Shown here: one piece after another, positions 5,583 to 6,205 of the stretch
How positions within the stretch are numbered: position 1 is the first letter of the stretch
How the letters are laid out: each line of letters opens with the position of its first letter
Assembly (NCBI GenBank): GCA_947630385.1
Contig: CANRHG010000115.1
Location: 1 to 6,205, forward strand
Direction: 5' to 3'
DNA: 6,205 nucleotides
DNA from: an uncultured Eubacteriaceae bacterium
GTDB lineage: Bacteria; Bacillota; Clostridia; Eubacteriales; Eubacteriaceae
The notes under the pieces: model-generated
Databases searched by the model: none
Seen by the model: the letters and a program-made list of their open reading frames with translations, nothing else
Told to the model about the DNA's origin: nothing
Position numbers and translations under genes: made by a program

Positions 5583-6205
5583 AACTCTTCTACGATCCTC
5601 CCGTCCGCATCCAAGACTTTAAGCTCTCCGGCGTGCCTTCGCATAGCTTCAAGCCGGCTCTCATCTTCCAAAAGACCTTTAACCGTCTCCTTTAAAAGCG
5701 GTCCGTTTAAGTCCTTATCCGAAATGACGATCGCCGCCCCGTTTTCACCCAGGGTCCTTGCGTTAAAACTCTGGTGATCCCCGGCGGCTAGCGGGTAAGG
5801 AATCAGCACCGAAGGCAGCTCACTCGCCGTGATCTCAGAAATCGTCGTGGCCCCGCTTCGGGCGACGATGAGATCCGCCGCCGCCATGAGCGTAGCCATG
5901 TCCTCATAAAACTCGAACACTTCGGCCTTATCTTCCAAACGTTTTAGGTTTTCCTTTTCCGCCCCGGCGATCAAGACGTAGCGCGGACCCTTATAATTTT
6001 CGATCACGTAAGCGGCCGCCTCGTTGATCGAGTGGGCGCCCTGGGAGCCACCCATAAACAGGACGAATTTTTCATCTTCCAGGCCGAGTTTTTCCCGGGC
6101 TTTTTTTCTATCTAAGTGTTTAAAAGTCTCGCGCACGGGATTACCCGCGTAAAAGACCTTGTCTTTATCAAAAAACTTAGCCGCTTCGGGAAAGGCAAGC
6201 CCCAC
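5519..6205 (-). CDS. murG: UDP-GlcNAc:lipid I N-acetylglucosaminyltransferase (MurG), N-terminus cut by window edge
   Basis: MurG is a membrane-associated GT28 glycosyltransferase that adds GlcNAc to lipid I to form lipid II, the last cytoplasmic step of peptidoglycan precursor synthesis. The window holds 228 codons, the linker and the C-terminal UDP-GlcNAc-binding domain. Counting from the edge, motifs are GNPVR at 21-25, the glycine loop GGSQGA at 52-57, RSGATTISEI at 116-125 (usually RAGAxTIAE), and PYPLAAGDHQSFNA at 136-149. The family is about 355 residues, so some 130 N-terminal residues, including the lipid-binding glycine loops, lie outside. The GTG at 6205 is simply the first codon in view, not the start. 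The family usually ends soon after the DADGRIVEELCKL helix; here about 18 more residues are read in the 64-base overlap with ftsQ. murG followed by ftsQ is a normal dcw order. Confidence 0.95.
   Translation of the reverse strand: MGLAFPEAAKFFDKDKVFYAGNPVRETFKHLDRKKAREKLGLEDEKFVLFMGGSQGAHSINEAAAYVIENYKGPRYVLIAGAEKENLKRLEDKAEVFEFYEDMATLMAAADLIVARSGATTISEITASELPSVLIPYPLAAGDHQSFNARTLGENGAAIVISDKDLNGPLLKETVKGLLEDESRLEAMRRHAGELKVLDADGRIVEELCKLNVFPEAKDAGPDVDAVL

Noticed and set aside
1..6205. Frequent GATC and CGATCG sites as a possible methylation or regulatory signal
   Set aside because: They are explained by a preference for the ATC isoleucine codon after G-ending codons or GAT-containing frames in the minus-strand genes.

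Overview
The window reads as one co-directional block of ordinary bacterial housekeeping genes, all on the minus strand, so transcription runs from the high-coordinate end to the low-coordinate end. In transcription order it holds: the C-terminal two thirds of murG (cut by the window edge), ftsQ/divIB (broken by an apparent one-base frameshift), an AT-rich gap of about 200 bases, ftsZ, nrdR, an ADP-ribose pyrophosphatase-type Nudix gene, lysA, an integral-membrane M50 (site-2-protease-like) metallopeptidase, and scpA (3' end cut by the window edge). No mobile element, CRISPR array, tRNA or rRNA was seen.

The most likely host is a member of the Bacillota (Firmicutes) or a close relative. The supporting signs are a DivIB-like FtsQ, the scpA homologue, a strong AGGAGG ribosome-binding site before ftsZ, and a LysA with a YAAKAF-type PLP site. 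A position near the Erysipelotrichia or the deep Mollicutes relatives is only a guess from gene order. TGA acts as a stop for the Nudix and M50 genes, and Trp is encoded by TGG, so the standard bacterial code applies. Coding DNA is of medium G+C content, whereas the ftsQ-ftsZ gap is strongly AT-rich.

Layout: positions 4801-6205 hold the end of the division and cell-wall (dcw) cluster. MurG makes lipid II and FtsQ is a divisome scaffold. Positions 4595-4800 carry a plausible sigma-A-type promoter and several inverted repeats, giving ftsZ a long leader. From 4594 down to position 1 the genes are packed tightly: 3-base gaps (ftsZ-nrdR, lysA-M50), a 14-base overlap (nrdR-Nudix) and a 1-base overlap (M50-scpA). 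The one exception is the 48-base Nudix-lysA junction, which carries a terminator-like hairpin with a U-tract just before the lysA ATG. The unit thus joins cell division (ftsZ), dNTP-supply control (nrdR), nucleotide housekeeping (Nudix), the last step of lysine synthesis (lysA), membrane proteolysis and chromosome condensation (scpA).

I see no clear sign of a wholly new system. The points most worth a second look are the ftsQ frameshift, the hairpin and overlapping mini-ORF before lysA, the lack of ftsA between ftsQ and ftsZ, and the inverted repeats in the ftsZ leader.
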